64,000 nucleotides of DNA. It comes from Crotalaria pallida. Its lineage: Eukaryota > Streptophyta > Magnoliopsida > Fabales > Fabaceae. Below are positions 12,628 to 24,550 of this stretch, piece by piece. The translations under genes were made by a program, and so were the position numbers. The DNA lies in NCBI GenBank assembly GCA_037953625.1, contig CM075649.1, forward strand, positions 76,539,290-76,603,289. Reading direction: 5' to 3'. Each line of letters begins with the position of its first letter. Position 1 is the stretch's first letter. Below the pieces are notes generated by a model that did not search any database, was not told the DNA's origin, and saw only the letters and a program-made list of their open reading frames with translations.

Positions 12628-13207
12628 CTTCAGGTCTGATGCAGAAAAAAAATAAGTAAGGGCAGAAACATATTTTTCCACCCCTTATCTCCCTATTTCA
12701 GCCAAATACTCCTTATCCCTTATCAAATTTGACCCTCCCTTCTCTCCCTCTTGTTCCACACTTCTCTCTTCCCTTTTCTTCTTCCTCTTCGTGATTTTGG
12801 AGCTCCCATGGAGGATTGGAGCTCAAAATCCATTCCCATCATCATCTCCATTTGATTCCTTCATCATCATCAAGCTTAGATCCTTCTCCCTTGTTGATTC
12901 AAAGCTAAACCCTCCTTTTCTCTCTCCTCCCTCTCATATGTTTTTCTCTCCTTCTCCTCCACACAAACCACCATCAACCACCATAAACCACCCAAGATCC
13001 CTCCTTCCAAGCCTTTATTCATGAGACCCATCTTCTCCTTCAAACTCTCTCTCACTCGTGGTTCTCTTTCTCTCTCCTAGGGCTTCTTTCTCTCTCCTCC
13101 AATCTTGAAGAATGGAGTGGAGATCAGTCAAGAGAATTGGAATCAAGGTAGATCGGGGGTAGATTCAAGGTTCGTGGAGCTTCAAGTTGGCTCTCTCTCC
13201 CTCTAAG

Positions 13208-13213
13208 GTAAGG
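13208..13213 (+). promoter_or_regulatory. Predicted 5' splice site of the LTR leader
   Basis: CTAAG/GTAAGG follows a CT-rich leader, as in four other LTRs here. The matching acceptor is the TTTTAG/GTAC at 19784, beyond the nested LINE. Confidence 0.4.
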
Positions 13214-13830
13214 GGGGTCACTTTTCCACACTTTGAGTTAGGGATAGTTGGGGTCTATAATAGGACTTGGGTTTGATAGTTAAATTGGGTTGTGGATAGC
13301 AAAATAGCACCTGTGTAGAGTGGGTTTAGGGATGATGAATGTATTTTTGGTTAATTAATAATTAATTGTTATAGATTTGCTAAAATCCATTATGTATGTT
13401 GTTAAATATAGGAAGTGAAGAACCCTAGGGAGTCGACTTATATTAAAGTACTCTGAGACATACCTGAGTATGTCGACTGATTTGTGATATATGTTGTTGG
13501 TTGAGAGATTTCCATGTTCACTATGTGTTAAATGAGTATATTCATGACTAAGTATTAAGTAGGTGATAGTAGATAATGCAGGTTAGTAGTTGGTAAAGAG
13601 GACTATTGATCATAAGGATATTACTTGAATGCATAAATGATAAATGTTTTATAATTGTTTATTTAAGGATGAACATGTTTATTGAGAATGCATGAAGTTG
13701 GTTTTAAGTGCTAATTAATAGCACAAGTATTAGTTGGAAAAATATGAGTTTATGATTTACATTGGTGAATAGTGTTGGAGTGGTATGATGTTGAGTAGTT
13801 GTGGTTATGTGATGTTTGGAATTTAGAATG

Positions 13831-14679
13831 TTTTTTTTTGGTAAAGAAAAAAATTGCATTACCAACGAACGAATAAATACACATTAAAGGAAATAATCCA
13901 ATACTAGCCACCTTCTAGGAAGGGTTCTAGTCCTAGATTATCTCAAAAATAAAATCTAAGTACCAAAAAATACAAATAATTAACGCACAAAATCCTAAAC
14001 TAGGGCTCTTATTCTATCATAAATTGCTGGCCCAAAATTATTAGCCCAATTCCTATGCCCATAAACAAACTTAACAGCTAACTCATTTTGGATAAAAACA
14101 ACTGCTTGTTGAGGCTGGAGGCTCACATGTCTGAAGACCCTTCGATTTCTCTCCTTCCACACGCCATAGATACAAGCTGCTACTACAGCTGTCACCGTCC
14201 TCCTCCTATGCTTGTTCCTAAACCCATTCTTCAACCAGCGCAGCCAATTAGGAAATTTGAACTGAGTTATATCCACCCCAATCCAATTCCCTGCACATTG
14301 AAGGAGTGTCCTGCTCCACACACATTCAAAGAAGAGGTGATTGCATGTCTCCTCCGCTTCTTCACAAAGATCACACAGTGACGATTGTTGGAGAAACGGG
14401 AGTTTATCCTTTGTTTTCAAGCTCTTGTGAGCTAGCATCCAGAAGATGAATTGGTGCTTGGCGATGCTCATCTGATTCCACACTTGACGGTGATAAGGGA
14501 AGCTTTGTTGAGCTCCAGTAAGGTACGCATATCCCTCCTTTATAGTATATTGATGCTGCTTTGCTATCAAATCTGCAAATTTGATGCTCAATTTGTCTTT
14601 AGCTTTGATTATTTGTCTCCAGTGCCAATTGCTTGTCTGTGTTGCCTGAATAGTTGAGAACTCTTCCCTCTTTAAATAC
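13831..14679 (-). pseudogene. LINE (non-LTR retrotransposon), ORF2 C-terminal part and 3' end
   Basis: The minus-strand frame ending at 13995 carries the zinc-binding region typical of the C-terminus of plant LINE reverse transcriptases (zf-RVT): WNQMSIAKHQFIFWMLAHKSLKTKDKL followed in sequence by CDLCEEAEETCNHLFFEC. A 165-bp 3' UTR ends in nine A residues (plus-strand T run 13831-13839). At 14675-14679 the LINE is interrupted by the solo LTR at 14680-18215 and resumes at 18216. With the LTR and one target copy set aside, the codon phase is continuous across the break, so the two parts were one gene before the insertion. Confidence 0.85.
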
Positions 14680-16007
14680 TGTAACACCCCAAAAATTTTA
14701 ATCCCCGATTAATGAAATGTTAATTATAATTTAATTATAATTAATAGTTTTCAAATTAATCCTTGATTAAAATATGTGTGTATGTAATTAGCTTGCATGT
14801 GAGAAATTATTTAATAAATAATTTAAATGCCTAAAATGCATATTTTGCATATTAGTCCCTGGGTTGGGACCTAGAAGCAATTATAGGAAAGGTTTTGGAG
14901 GGAAAGTAAATAAAATAATTATTTTTCAAAATCTGGGTAAAACACTCGAGTATTTTCTGGAATACTCGAGTATTCTGGGTCAAACTGCACGAGTTAGTGC
15001 GTTTGATGAGTCACAGCCAACGAGTTCGCTTTGTTGACATGATTACACCATCTTCAACAGCTCAAGGATGTCGTGTCGCACTGCATGAACCTTCTCCATG
15101 TCTATATAAGCTTATCAACCACGAATTCGTGGGAATTTTGCTCAATCTTGCTTGTGCTGACATAGTTAGGGTTTCGAATTCGTCTCGTTCGATTCTCTTT
15201 TGATTCTAAGTGTTAGGCTTCGAGTGATACACCAATACAAAGCTCACATCACGAGCTTTGTATAGACACCAAAGTTGTGAGGTTTGAGTGTGTGGATTGA
15301 GAGAATCGAAGGCTTGAAGTGAAGCTGTCCTTGCTTGAGTTGGTGTCTGGAGCTTACTTTGATCATCGATTTCGGTAAGCTCGTGAATCCCTGAGTCTCA
15401 AACTTAATTCCTTTAGTTAGTTGATGTTGTATAGAGTCTAGAAATCTAATTTTCCCCAATTCTTATCTCTGTTTTGTGGGTAAACCAATTCGGTTTTGGT
15501 GATGCACTCAAAACTGCTCTGCATGTGAAGTTCAAATTGATTTCTGGTGTTGGAGCTCTTTTCTTGGATTTCTTTCTGTTGATTCACATCTGAGAGGTAA
15601 GGGGAAGTAATTATATTCACTAGATAGAGTTTGAAATCCATTAAATGTGTTAGAGAGCCACCAAGAGGCTCTAAGGGCTTAGATTCTATAGGAACTTTGG
15701 TTTGGAGACCAATCCATGCTCTAAATCCGTATTGAGCAAGTTTGTTATCATGCATGTGAACCTGAATGAGCTTTGTTTCATGAATATTATGCTTATTGTG
15801 TGATTTGAGGTATGGAGTTGTTAAAATGCCTTTTTAAGCATAATCAATGATTTCTCTGTCATTTCTGTGTTTTGAATTGAAATAAGTGTTGTAACATGTT
15901 TGATTAATTATATGTTAACTCTGTTGATCCCTGAAATGGACTTAAATTGAGTAGAAATGAAAATGGCATGTTAAAACCAGTTTTCAATACTGTCAGCTGC
16001 GAAACAC

Positions 16008-16334
16008 TTGAGTAAATGGCAAAAGTACTCGAGTAAATCGTGTTCAAAATAAAGTAAATTTCATAAGAACACTCGAGTATTTTGTCTGTTACTCGAGTAT
16101 CGGGCATGAACTGAGAATTGTTATAGGTCAAACACTCGAGTCATTCAAAGTCACTCGAGTATTCTGGAAAAGTCCAAAGAACACTCGAGTAACTCAGGAA
16201 CTACTCGAGTAAATTGTTGAAATTAAAACCCAAATCCTCAGAAAGACATGAACACTCGAGTAAGCTTAAGAACACTCGAGTAATCTGGAAAATCTCCAGA
16301 ACACTCGAGTATTCTGAACTTTACTCGAGTAAAA
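16008..16334. repeat. Cluster of ACTCGAGT palindromes
   Basis: Eleven exact ACTCGAGT copies and one ACTTGAGT lie within about 325 bp, usually as AACACTCGAGT followed 15-25 bp later by TACTCGAGT. Two more copies are in the U3 of the same LTR (14942-14976). Confidence 0.9.
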
Positions 16335-16557
16335 TGCCCAGAATCTGAAAACATCATTTTCAACTCTAACTTAATTAATTAAGGAATTATTAAGGATAAT
16401 TCAAGGGATCAAAGACTTAGAGAAATTGATAAATACAAATAGATCGTTCGGTGACGATCCATTTTGAAAATTAAGCCTAGGTGGAAAGTAATGTATTAAT
16501 CAATTTCCCCTAAGTCTAAAATGCATTCATTCTGGAGTTTGGATGGTAGGACGTATT

Positions 16558-16772
16558 CATGTTTCGGTAAACATGTGGAGGGCCTCTGGGAGTGCCAATA
16601 CGCTTGCTTGATGACACGTCGTTGACGTGGTCGGCTTTGTGGATGCCGATATGGATATATCGTTTGGATGACGGGATATGCTCGGGTGGCATGGATACCA
16701 AGCTTGACGTGTACATTCTAGGTGAATGTACGAATTGTTGTATACCTAGGAATACAACGCACTGTGGAGTGC
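16558..16772 (+). repeat. Hairpin array in the predicted LTR intron
   Basis: Five perfect short stem-loops stand in about 215 bp: CATGTTT/AAACATG (16558-16575), CACGTC/GACGTG (16615-16629), GTACATTC/GAATGTAC (16711-16731), GTTGTAT/ATACAAC (16737-16758) and GCACT/AGTGC (16759-16772). The stems share no sequence with each other. The array ends about 255 bp before the acceptor match at 17028. Confidence 0.7.
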
Positions 16773-17031
16773 TGGGTTGTCAGGGATGGACGTCAGAAAG
16801 TGACTTAGAAAATGTGGAGATAAGTTGAGAGTTAAAGTCATGCATCATGTCATTCACCTAATGCAATTGATATACCTGAATTAAGTGTGAACATCCTATG
16901 TGCATCTGATACTTGCTAAATGCTAATTGTGATTGTTATTAATTGATGCATTATTATCTTTCATATGTTGCATGATTTATTCTCTATTGATTATGTGAGT
17001 AGAATTGCCTACCCCTATGCCCTTGTAGGTG

Positions 17032-17502
17032 ATGTCTCGCTACATTGCTTGCATCGAGATCCGGCCACTTCCTAGTGGCGTATGGATCTATGAGGACCAT
17101 CGCGCGGTGTATGAGGGGGAGGTAGAGTTCACATTCTACCACCCTAATCCGCTGATGCGATTTCGTCCTCGTAGGTTTAGGATTCCCATCATATACACTA
17201 TGCATGTACCCCTGTTTTATACTTATCATGGACCACCTCCCATGCGACCATCTCGCTCTTACCATAGTTTTCATTTTCGACCTACCTGCTCTCACCCTTT
17301 TACTTCGAGAGTTGTCCGCGAGGAGACTCCCCCTTCTTATCCAAGGAGCCCCGTCAGGGTTTCACCATCACCTGACCCGGTACCCAGTGGTAGGGTACAC
17401 TCTCCTTCGGATGAGATTGAGGAGGATCCGGTGGAGGACGAGAGTGGGAGCGAGCCTGTCGTGCATTCTACTGGGAGTGACTGGAGGGACGATGATCCCT
17501 AG
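17032..17502 (+). CDS. ORF inside a solo LTR (156 codons), function unknown
   Basis: ATG at 17032 lies three bases after a good acceptor (CCCTTGTAG ending at 17028), and the ORF stops with TAG at 17500-17502. The N-terminal part (IRPLPSGVWIYEDHR..YEGEVEF) aligns with the ORF at 5843 in another LTR family. The middle is rich in proline, arginine and tyrosine; the C-terminal part is acidic (IEEDPVEDESGSE). A segment GRVHSPSDE resembles the HSPS segment readable just after the acceptor in the LTRs of elements D and E. No catalytic or nucleic-acid-binding motif is recognised. It is followed by CTG and CTA triplet runs (17557-17645). Confidence 0.45.
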   Translation: MSRYIACIEIRPLPSGVWIYEDHRAVYEGEVEFTFYHPNPLMRFRPRRFRIPIIYTMHVPLFYTYHGPPPMRPSRSYHSFHFRPTCSHPFTSRVVREETPPSYPRSPVRVSPSPDPVPSGRVHSPSDEIEEDPVEDESGSEPVVHSTGSDWRDDDP

Positions 17503-17556
17503 GTACATGTATATGGTGTATGATGTGGATCCGAGGATCCGGTGTGTGGAGGAGAT

Positions 17557-17645
17557 GTGCTGCTGCTGCTGTAATGATGATGCTACTACCTTTTTACCTA
17601 TATTTTGGGAGACTACTGCTGCTACTACTACTGCATCTGATGCTG
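17557..17645 (+). repeat. CTG/ACT triplet-rich microsatellite
   Basis: Short runs of CTG, ATG and ACT triplets (TGCTGCTGCTGCTG and TACTACTACTGC) interrupted by unique sequence, inside the solo LTR. Confidence 0.6.
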
Positions 17646-18215
17646 ATGGATCTACGTGACTATCCCTGGGGTTGTATTTTGATTATGTATATATTGTACA
17701 TATGTTTTACTCTAGGGTTATAGTATCATAGTGAGGTAGATCTGTTTATATGGACTTGTTATATTTTGGAACTTGGTGACTTATCTCATGGACTATGTAT
17801 GTATGACTCTTTCGTATATATGAAAATCTATGTTTATATTATATCAGTTGCATAGTCCAGTAATTTCCGCTTACTCTGATTTAACTTATAAATGAGCTCG
17901 GCTATAAGTATTAATTGACGGTATCAGTTTTATTGAACAAAGTATGGGTAGCTTCAATTGATTGTAAAATGCACAGAAATTTCTAAAGAACGAATGTTAT
18001 CCTGCTTGAGAAAAGGTTTTAGAAATCACCGAACCCGATACAAGTGTTTTAAAGGATTTTAGAATTTATTCTCCAAGAGTTCCATTAGATGAATTGTGCA
18101 CCCGCTTTAAAGAAAATTTTATTTACCATATTATCTTAGCTCACAAGTCCATATATTATCCAATATAATAGCTTAAATATTAGTTACAATTTGGGTAATC
18201 CGGAAGGGTGTCACA

Positions 18216-19040
18216 AATACACTGCTTGAATCCATCTTAGCCATAGAGATATTTTATTAGTCAGTATTTACCAAGCTTGAACCCCAATTGCAGCAACATT
18301 CCATACTCTGATGTTTTGGAAACCAAGACCACCTAACTTCTTATCCTTACAAACCTTATGCCAAGCTACCTGAGCCTTGACTCTTCCCCTTTGATCCTTA
18401 CCCCATAGGAACCCTCTGCAGATTTTCTCAACTTCATTAATCACTGTTTTAGGAATGATAAATGTAGTTGCCCAATATACATGCATCGTCATGAGAACTG
18501 ACTGGATTAATAGAGCACGCCCTTGAAAAGATAGGTTGCGAGAGGTCCACATGTTCAATATTTTCGTTATTTTGTCAACCAAGGTTCTACAAGTAGTCAC
18601 ACCCCATTTCTTTGTAGTTATAGGCAGACCTAGGTAAGTAAAGGGAAAGGATCCCTTACTGAACCCAGTGATGTCAATCAATCTCTGTGTCAACTCTTCA
18701 TTAATTCCAGCAGTGTAAAGTTGGGATTTACTTTGATTAGCACTTAACCCAGAACTCTTAGCAAATTCTGAGAAAGCCCTAACCAACAGACTAACACTCT
18801 TTTCATTAGCCTTGCAAAAAATCATCAAGTCATCTGCAAAAGCTAGATTTATCAATCCTATTCTTTTGCACATTGGGTGGTAGTTGAAATCTTTCTCCTT
18901 GGCTCTCTACATTAACTTTCTGGTTAACATCTCCAACACAATAACAAACAACAATGGTGACATTGGGTCACCTTGTCTTAATACTCTATAAATGCTTGAA
19001 TGTGGATATTTGTTACCTGTTATAAATGGCTGTTTGAATT
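18216..19040 (-). pseudogene. LINE reverse transcriptase, 5'-truncated, two stops
   Basis: Read on the minus strand from about 19040, the frame shows LRQGDPMSPLLFVIVLEML, then the catalytic box LAFADDLMIFC (near 18829-18845) and the conserved block FTYLGLPI, then the thumb region to GFLWGKD and LGGLGFQNI. These are the RT core blocks of plant LINEs (RVT_1). The frame has an in-frame TAG at 18907-18909 and a TAA at 18268-18270. The N-terminal RT fingers and the endonuclease are missing, which is the usual 5' truncation of LINEs. The part continues after the nested solo LTR at 14679. The 5' boundary is only approximate. Confidence 0.88.
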
Positions 19041-19532
19041 GTGTGCATTATGATGGATATGCTTGGGTTGGTATGTTTGATTGATTGAGTGGAATAAAAG
19101 GCTAATGGAAAAGAAATAATTTGAATGAATTAAAAAGGAATGGACGGTTGAATTGATCATTGGGACATTGGCACACTAGGTGCCCCTGCTAGGTGTATCA
19201 AATGCCCCAGTAGGACTAAACGCCCCATCAAGCCAAATGCCACATTAGGTCCAAACGCCCTGTTAGGCATCGATGTACCCAATTGATCAATTCAACGATA
19301 TTTAAGAGAACAGAAAATGTGAAAAGGAATAAAGTATATGAAAGTGATTAAGTTATAAGATGTGGTAAGCAATGATAAAGATTGCATGTATCGTCCTAAC
19401 GGGTGAAGCCTAATGGGTGACCAAAGTCCTCATTGGTGTAAAAGTCCCTAATGGGTGTACAAATGCCCTAGCAGGAGCAACCAATTCTTGGTGGTACAAA
19501 TAAAAGATATGAGTAAAAGAAAGTAATGTTTG

Positions 19533-19609
19533 GTATGTTGTCCTCTGACCGTGAGGAGACATACAGTGTAAGTGTTGGTATGTTGGCCTCTGACCGTGAG
19601 GTGACATAC
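19533..19609 (+). repeat. Two-copy hairpin repeat in the LTR
   Basis: Two copies about 45 bp apart each form a stem GTATGTTG..CCTC / GAGG..ACATAC around the loop TGACCGT (19533-19564 and 19578-19609). The copies differ at positions on both arms of the stem while pairing (with a wobble) is kept. Short direct repeats of the type CTAATGGGTG lie upstream (19390-19480). Confidence 0.6.
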
Positions 19610-19996
19610 GGTGTTATGGTATATGAAAGGAAAAAAAATAAAGATGGAAATGTGATTGTGAAGCATTTTGTTAGTCATGGCTTGGTTTAATTATTATTAT
19701 TGAGTTTTTATTATGTACCCTTTTTACTATCTTTTGATTCACTGTGTTGCGAAAAGGTCTCACCCTTAGTTGTTATCATTTTAGGTACTTATACAAGAAG
19801 CTTGAAGATCAGAGTGCGCAACGAACACGTTGAAAGATGGGAACTCTAGTTTATTCTGTTCATATTGTAAATGAGGGCCCTAATCTTATGTATAAATTTG
19901 TGTTTTAAAAGAAAATGAAAAAGGAAATTTCGGGTTCTCTATTGAACTTTCAAGTAATTATTGTTTATCTTTTAAATTAAAAACTGGGGTGTTACA

Positions 19997-20079
19997 TTAA
20001 ACAACTTATCTTCATAAATCATTTGATAATAACATCATAAAATTTCATAAGTAAAAGTCCAGCCTCGTCCATTATATTA
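19997..20079. other. 83-bp spacer between two LTRs
   Basis: Short unique AT-rich stretch between the LTR end at 19996 and the next LTR start at 20080. No gene or motif is seen. Confidence 0.5.
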
Positions 20080-22359
20080 TGTAACACCCGCAATTTTCCC
20101 CATTTTAATAAATTGAGTTTTGGAAATTTTTTATTGGTCGATTCTTTTTAAATTGAGATAAAAATATTATTTGGTTTATAATGACACGTGGAAATGAGGA
20201 AATTATTTTAAATTGATTAAATAGTTGATCTTGGTATCTTATTGATTTAAAGGATTTATTTTGTGATTTGGGGAAGTGATTATTTATTGATTCCTTTGAT
20301 TTATTTAACTTTGAAAATTCATAACTTTTGACTGGTAAATCGGAATCTGACGAATTTACAGTTAAAACGATCGTAATAAAATGTAGAATTTATTTTTGTA
20401 CTGTTTGGAATTTTATTTTACAGTCCACAAATTTTTGTATTTTTTGGGAAATTATAATGTTTTATTACGTAAGAAAATTTAATTATGATTTTTTAAGTAT
20501 TATGCACTGTATTGGAAAAATATTATTTTCTCATGTTTAAGTGTGCTGCACGGTTTTAGCATAGTATTATACATTGAAATTTTGAATTTGTGAGACATCT
20601 ATTTAAGAGTGCACAAGACCCTAGGGTAACCCAATTAAATACACCCTACCTTCATTAAAGAGTAAACACGCTACTTGTACCCTAAGGAGACAATGCATTA
20701 ATGACATTATTGATTATGTCTCCCACTAAGATGTGTGTAATAAAGCCTAAACTATTGAAAATAGCGAATAAGCTCCTTATGACCCCTAGCTTTATTCGAA
20801 TTCCATATTTTAAGACATAGACCCCAATTAAAAATTTGCAACCAAGCCCCCATGGCTCTTGAAGAAATTCGAACCCCCCATTTTAAGTCTTGCACCCCAA
20901 CTCAAGCTTTTCCATAAATACTACCCGTTGTTTTAAGACCACCCCCTAGCTTCATATGCACTTGAACAAAAAAAAAGAAGAAAGAGATAGAGTGAGGGAG
21001 AAGAGGGCCGAGAGTGAGAAGGAGGAAGGAGGAGGGGAAGGCTTGAAATTTCTTACTCATTTTGCTCTTCTGCTAGGTAATAATCCTAAAGCTTCAACTT
21101 TGTTCTTCATTCTTTCTTTTATTTTCGGTTTTTGTCAAGTTTTCAAAGAGGGTTTTTGTTGTTTGAAGTCTTGAGCTTTTGCATGCATGTTTTTAAGCTT
21201 CCTCATGATTTCCTATGCTTGAATATATAAGGATTGAGGGTTAAAATCAAAAAAATGGACATGCACCCACTCATTGAGGCTCACGGTTTTAGGGTCCCTT
21301 TTATGCAAATTATTTTTGTTCATTGATTTGTAATGGGAATACTTGAATATGACTTGAATATAATTGATTTTTATAGTATAAGCCATTGTTTTAATTTGGT
21401 TGCAAAAATCCCCCAATTTTCTTTGAGGTGCCACGGCCTAGGACTTGAACTTGAAAGAAATGAATTTTGTTTTTGATACATGTTAAGGATTTGTCAATCT
21501 TTGTTGTTCTCTAGTGTATTTTCGGTTTTTATGAAAGTATTTTTAGAGATTTGTGGATTTGCTCAAAATAAGTTCTTGCATGTGGGTTTATGTTGATGCC
21601 TTATATCTTTCAATTGTTTTTGTGTAAAGATCAAGGCTTTAGCTTGAAAAAGCGACATGCAAAGAGACTTAGTGTATGTTTCGGTTTTTATATGAATTTT
21701 TGCACAAATGATTTGGTTTTCTTAGATTGATTTTGGTTTATGCATGTATTTGGAAAATAAAAATGGATTTTCGAAAATAAATCCTTGAGGCATGTTGATT
21801 ATTGATGAACCTTGGTTATTTGTGTGTCCTTTTTTTCTGGTTTCATGAGGAAGATAAATAAATGAAGTGATTTTGCTTTGGTTGATGTTTGGTGGTACCT
21901 TTTGGTTCATGAATGTGAGTATTTGAAGGTATAAAAATTGATTTGAGTTTGTGTGTTTAGCTAGGAGGGTATTCGGTCTCGCAGGAAAATGAATGAGTAG
22001 ATGATTTTTGTTTCATAAAAATAAAGTTGTATTTGAGAGCTTGGAATGAGTTATGTTGATTTAAGCATTTTAGGTTTGAAAATTGTAGTTCACTACCTTC
22101 ACTAATTCGGTTATGCATGCATGTATGCCTAAATGATCTTTGTCTCATGTAAATGAAATTATAATTAAGTGTTTGATGTGAATCATGATGATTTAAGTGT
22201 TTAAATTGTGAAATTGAGCCTAATTGTCCTTGATTCAATTTGTAACATCCTAGAAATTAATAGAAATATAATAAATTGATAAAATAATATATATAAATAT
22301 TTATTTAAGGATAGGATTAAGCCGTAGAAATTGTATAAGGGTAGTGAGGTAATAGGAAG

Positions 22360-22640
22360 CATAGGCCGACCAGATAAGTAGATGTAGGGCCTCGGACCGA
22401 CCTCAGCCGAGCTAAAGAACTAAATAGGAACAAAACGCGAAGTCTATTGTCAGCTCGGATTGGCCGAGCTCATCGTTCATTGCATTGTTAAGCCGGCCGA
22501 GCTAAACAGGGTCAGACGCGGAACCTGTTGTCAAGCCGAACTAGCCGACCTTAGCGCACCTCACGTCCGTATCCGAGATGGAAGATCGGACTACTGATAT
22601 CTCTCCATACCGAGCCGACACCTCCTAGCTCCTCCGTGAC
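22360..22640. repeat. CCGAGCT/AGCTCGG-rich U3 segment
   Basis: Short motifs GCCGAGCT, GCCGACC and AGCTCGG recur on both strands in the U3, and GCCGAGCTAAA recurs later (23690-23880, 24500-25020). The same is true in element E. This motif plays the role held by CTCGAG or ATCGAT clusters in other LTRs here. Confidence 0.7.
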
Positions 22641-23932
22641 AGCTCATGTTGAGCTGTTGGTCCCTTGGTTTTCGTACCGTCCGTACGGTACTATGCTTCA
22701 CTTTATGTCATTGTCATTCACTTTATGTCACTATCATTGCTTTATGTCCCTTTCAATGTACTATTCATGGCTTCCAAAAATCCTGTCCACACATTCTAGC
22801 TTCCCCAAGAAGCCTCCAATGAGAGTCACACAAATGTTTTCCCTAAATGAATAAAAGAAGGCCCAATCCACAACACACAACACTTTGCATTTCTCATTCT
22901 CTTTCTCCTTCATTTCTCTCTCTCTCTCTCTTTTCTTCTCTAAAATTCCAGCAACAACAAACCCATCATAATCCCTCTTCCTACTCAAGAACATCTTCCT
23001 CTCCTCCACCAAGATCTACCAACCGGAGACCCTTCTTCTCTCCGTCCCCGTTCCGTTCCGGCGTTCCCTGGATCCTCTTCGTTCTCTTCCGTCCCGGACG
23101 CCCCTGGACCGCTGTGGAGTTCGTGTGTAGCTGGGTGGAGTTGTGGCAGCTTGGAGGAAAGGATTCAAGGGGTGTTAAGCTCACAAGGTCCAGCATCAAG
23201 GAAACCATCCTCAAGCTCTCAACTCTTATCTCACACGGTTTGAGGTAAGGAGTGAGTGTTACCTCCACTTGAGTTTGGGTTTCTAGGGTTTTCATAAAGG
23301 GTACTAAGAGTGGGTGTTAGATTAGGGAATGGATATAGGTTAATATGAGAAAGGAAAGGTAAAAAGGGTAAAGGGAACTAATAAATGAACTAGAAACATG
23401 GATGTTAGGTGAATATGGAATATTGTTTTATGCTATATGTTGGTATTTACATGATGGATTGGTTGAATGATCTTATTCTTATTGTTGTTGATGTATAAGT
23501 GTTTATGAACTTTGTTGTATAAATGTTTATGAGCTTTGATATTTGTTATTTATATCTGTGGCCGAATTGGGCCGAACTGGGAGAGGTTGCGAATGGGTTG
23601 AGAAAATGATAAATATGGAAAGTAGGAGAGATAGAGTAATAAGTCAGATAATGAGAAAAGATATTGGAATAAGGAAATGGTTAAAGGGATGAGCCGAGAG
23701 AGGCCGAGCTAAATAGATGGTGAGAAAGATTAAGGGGTGAGCCGAGAGAGGCCGAGCTAAATAGATGGATAGCAGGATTAAGAGGTTGAGCCGAGAGAGG
23801 CCGAGCTAAGAGAATAATGAGATTAATGTAAAGAGGAAGAATTGAAAAGGTTGAGCCGAGATAGGCCGAACTAAAATGGTTAAAAGGATAAGAGGAATAA
23901 AAGAGAAATGGTTGTGTGATCGGGTCATAGCA

Positions 23933-24350
23933 GACGCGTACCGGGTGCATGCATTGTTCGCGTCAGACGCATACTAGGTATGTGCAGTTGTAAGACGGGT
24001 ACTGGGTACTCGCAGTTATGATTCACACAAGGTTCCGAGCACGGAATCGGTGGGATGTGTTCCTGGTCATAGCAGACGCGTACTGGGTGCGTGCATTGAT
24101 CGCGTAAGTCGCCGAGATGCACCGCTGTAAGACGAGTACTGGGTGCTCGCAGTTATGGACACTCCTTACTCCATAGAATGATCGGCGGTAATGCTCCTGG
24201 TCATAGAAGATGCGTACTGGGTGCGTGCATTGATCGCGTCAGACGCATACCGGGTATGTGCAGCTGTAAGACGGGTACTGGGTACTCGCAGTTATGGATG
24301 ACACTCCGATATCCGACCTTAAATGGTGTAAGACATGCACTGGGTGTATG
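23933..24350 (+). repeat. Array of variable-stem hairpin units (5' LTR of D)
   Basis: About ten units share a GGTC.TAG..GA/GTAAGAC frame and a centre like TACTGGGT, but the flanking arms change together: CATAC/GTATG, GAGTA/TGCTC, GGGTA/TACTC, ACGC/GCGT, CATGCAC/GTGTATG. Pairing is kept (some G-T pairs). The other three LTR copies of D and E have the same array (27931-28358, 35150-35577, 39667-40090). Confidence 0.75.
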
Positions 24351-24550
24351 CATCCGAGAAGAGTAAAAGATTGTAAACTATGTGAAAATGGAATAATGAG
24401 TAATGAGTCCGAGGTAGAGAGATGGTTTACCGAGGTGAGAGGATAGTGGCCGAGATGCCGAGTGTAAGATTTATGGAAAGAGTATAAGGGGAATCTGTAG
24501 GATGTGCCGAGGTATAGCTAATAGGTAATGGACAAACTAGGTTATGATGT

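Larger units (their letters stand above)
14680..18215 (+). mobile_element. Solo Ty3/Gypsy LTR inserted in a LINE, target duplication AATAC
   Basis: It starts TGTAACACCCC and ends GGGTGTCACA. It is flanked by perfect 5-bp direct repeats AATAC (14675-14679 and 18216-18220). No primer site, gag or pol is present, so this is a solo LTR left by recombination between two LTRs. Its 3536 bp contain ACTCGAGT motifs in the U3 (14942-14976) and again at 16008-16334, a donor match TTTCG/GTAAGC (GT at 15375), a hairpin array (16558-16772), an acceptor match CCCTTGTAG ending at 17028, and an acidic ORF (17032-17502). It is related to the minus-strand LTR at 6562-9804. Confidence 0.92.
12231..19996 (+). mobile_element. 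3' LTR split by a LINE (parts 12231-13830 and about 19050-19996)
   Basis: The left part starts TGTAAGATCC after a polypurine tract and holds an AATCGATT cluster (12370-12627), a CT-rich leader (12720-13200) and a splice-donor match CTAAG/GTAAGG with GT at 13208. The right part holds hairpins (19533-19609), an acceptor match TTTTAG/GTAC ending at 19784, and the end GGGGTGTTACA at 19996. Between them lies a minus-strand LINE which is itself split by a solo LTR. Without the nested material the LTR would be about 2.5 kb, like its relatives. The start (TGTAAGATCC) and end are imperfect inverted repeats, so the pairing of the two parts is likely but not proven. Confidence 0.6.

Noticed and set aside
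22847..23248. ORF of about 130 codons in the LTR leader of D, also open at 38626-38985
   Set aside because: It is low-complexity translation of a CT-rich leader and ends exactly at the splice donor. Conservation between the two LTR copies is expected anyway because they share one origin.
23931..24350. A CRISPR-like array, suggested by regular repeats in the LTR
   Set aside because: The units are imperfect, the spacers are not unique, the setting is a plant LTR and there are no cas genes.
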